From Planctomycetaceae bacterium (GTDB lineage Bacteria > Planctomycetota > Planctomycetia > Planctomycetales > Planctomycetaceae): 58,924 nt of DNA. Within the stretch, counting starts at the first letter, position 1. Each line of letters begins with the position of its first letter. Where the stretch lies: NCBI GenBank assembly GCA_021732415.1, contig JAKFVC010000143.1:1-58924 (forward strand), read 5' to 3'. Position numbers and translations under genes: made by a program. The notes beneath the pieces were generated by a model. The model saw only the letters and a list, made by a program, of their open reading frames with translations. It searched no databases and was not told the DNA's origin. Shown here one piece after another: positions 58,743-58,924 of this stretch.

Positions 58743-58924
58743 GATCAAAGGGGGCAAAGAAGTCATCCCTCACGCACAATCAAAGAGATCAAAGAAGTTC
58801 GAAGGGGTCGAAGAAGTTCGAAGGGATCAAAGAAGTCGAAGGGATCAAAGAAGTTCGAAGGGATCAAAGAAGTCGAAGGGATCAAAGAAGTCGAAGGGAT
58901 CAAAGAAGTTCGAAGGGATCAAAG
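58743..58924 (+). repeat. 18/19-bp tandem repeat running off the right edge
   Basis: Units GGGATCAAAGAAGTTCGAA (19) and GGGATCAAAGAAGTCGAA (18) alternate irregularly from 58823 onward: 18, 19, 18, 18, 19, then a partial unit. Degenerate units reach back to about 58743. The length variant is a single T in the TTC, so any frame would shift. It continues beyond the window. Confidence 0.92.

Noticed and set aside
58743-58924. CRISPR array at the right edge
   Set aside because: Units follow each other directly with no spacers, and no cas genes are seen.
1-58924. A transposase or RAYT gene that could mobilise the palindromes
   Set aside because: I found no HUH, Y1 or DDE transposase motif in any protein in the window; the source must be elsewhere or the spread has another mechanism.

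Overview
The window is a moderately GC-rich stretch of a planctomycete chromosome, most likely Planctomycetaceae or a close relative. This rests on family content read from the sequence: two Tat-exported DUF1501 proteins, a DUF1559-type protein ending in an H-X9-DG motif, MJ0042-like zinc-ribbon fusions, a Tat Gfo/Idh/MocA oxidoreductase, a ThuA-like protein, membrane-anchored vWA proteins, and many short genes matching nothing outside this lineage that I recognise. No phage, transposase, integrase or CRISPR array is visible. One tRNA gene (Leu, CAG) is present.

Layout. 1-6.3 kb: end of a Gly-rich repeat protein, a small membrane protein, a minus-strand operon (FCD-type GntR regulator, DUF1501 protein, TolB-like propeller) with a perfect palindrome in its divergent promoter, a CoA-binding protein, and an exported low-molecular-weight phosphatase-like protein. 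6.3-20.4 kb: two zinc-ribbon membrane proteins (one a PrsW-type protease), TauE/SafE exporter, beta-helix protein, YfcE-type phosphodiesterase, PL10 pectate lyase, thrS, an EboC-like TatD hydrolase, a 5'-truncated Uma2 gene and a possible nuclease. 20.6-25.1 kb: Flp-like pilin, a large DUF1559 fusion, and a ThuA protein. 26.2-31.2 kb: the prkA-yeaH-spoVR operon. 31.5-46.5 kb: lipase, large vWA protein, threonine aldolase, lipoprotein, Mn/Zn-binding lipoprotein with promoter palindrome, SDR, second DUF1501, pepT, Gfo/Idh/MocA protein, smpB, and an EEP-family nuclease. 46.9-58.3 kb: tRNA-Leu, LutA-like protein, mtaB, STAS protein, tmk, sugar ABC ATPase, vWA and LRR membrane proteins. The right edge is an 18/19-bp tandem repeat running out of the window.

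The most striking feature is not a gene. About 30 intergenic spots carry short imperfect palindromes from roughly a dozen sequence families. They usually occur as two copies in inverted orientation around a 10-170 bp spacer, as E. coli REP elements do in BIMEs. Copies differ from each other by compensatory changes that keep the stems paired, families are nested inside one another, and some copies supply coding sequence, stop codons or probably terminators to neighbouring genes. No RAYT-type transposase is visible, so the mechanism of spread is unknown.
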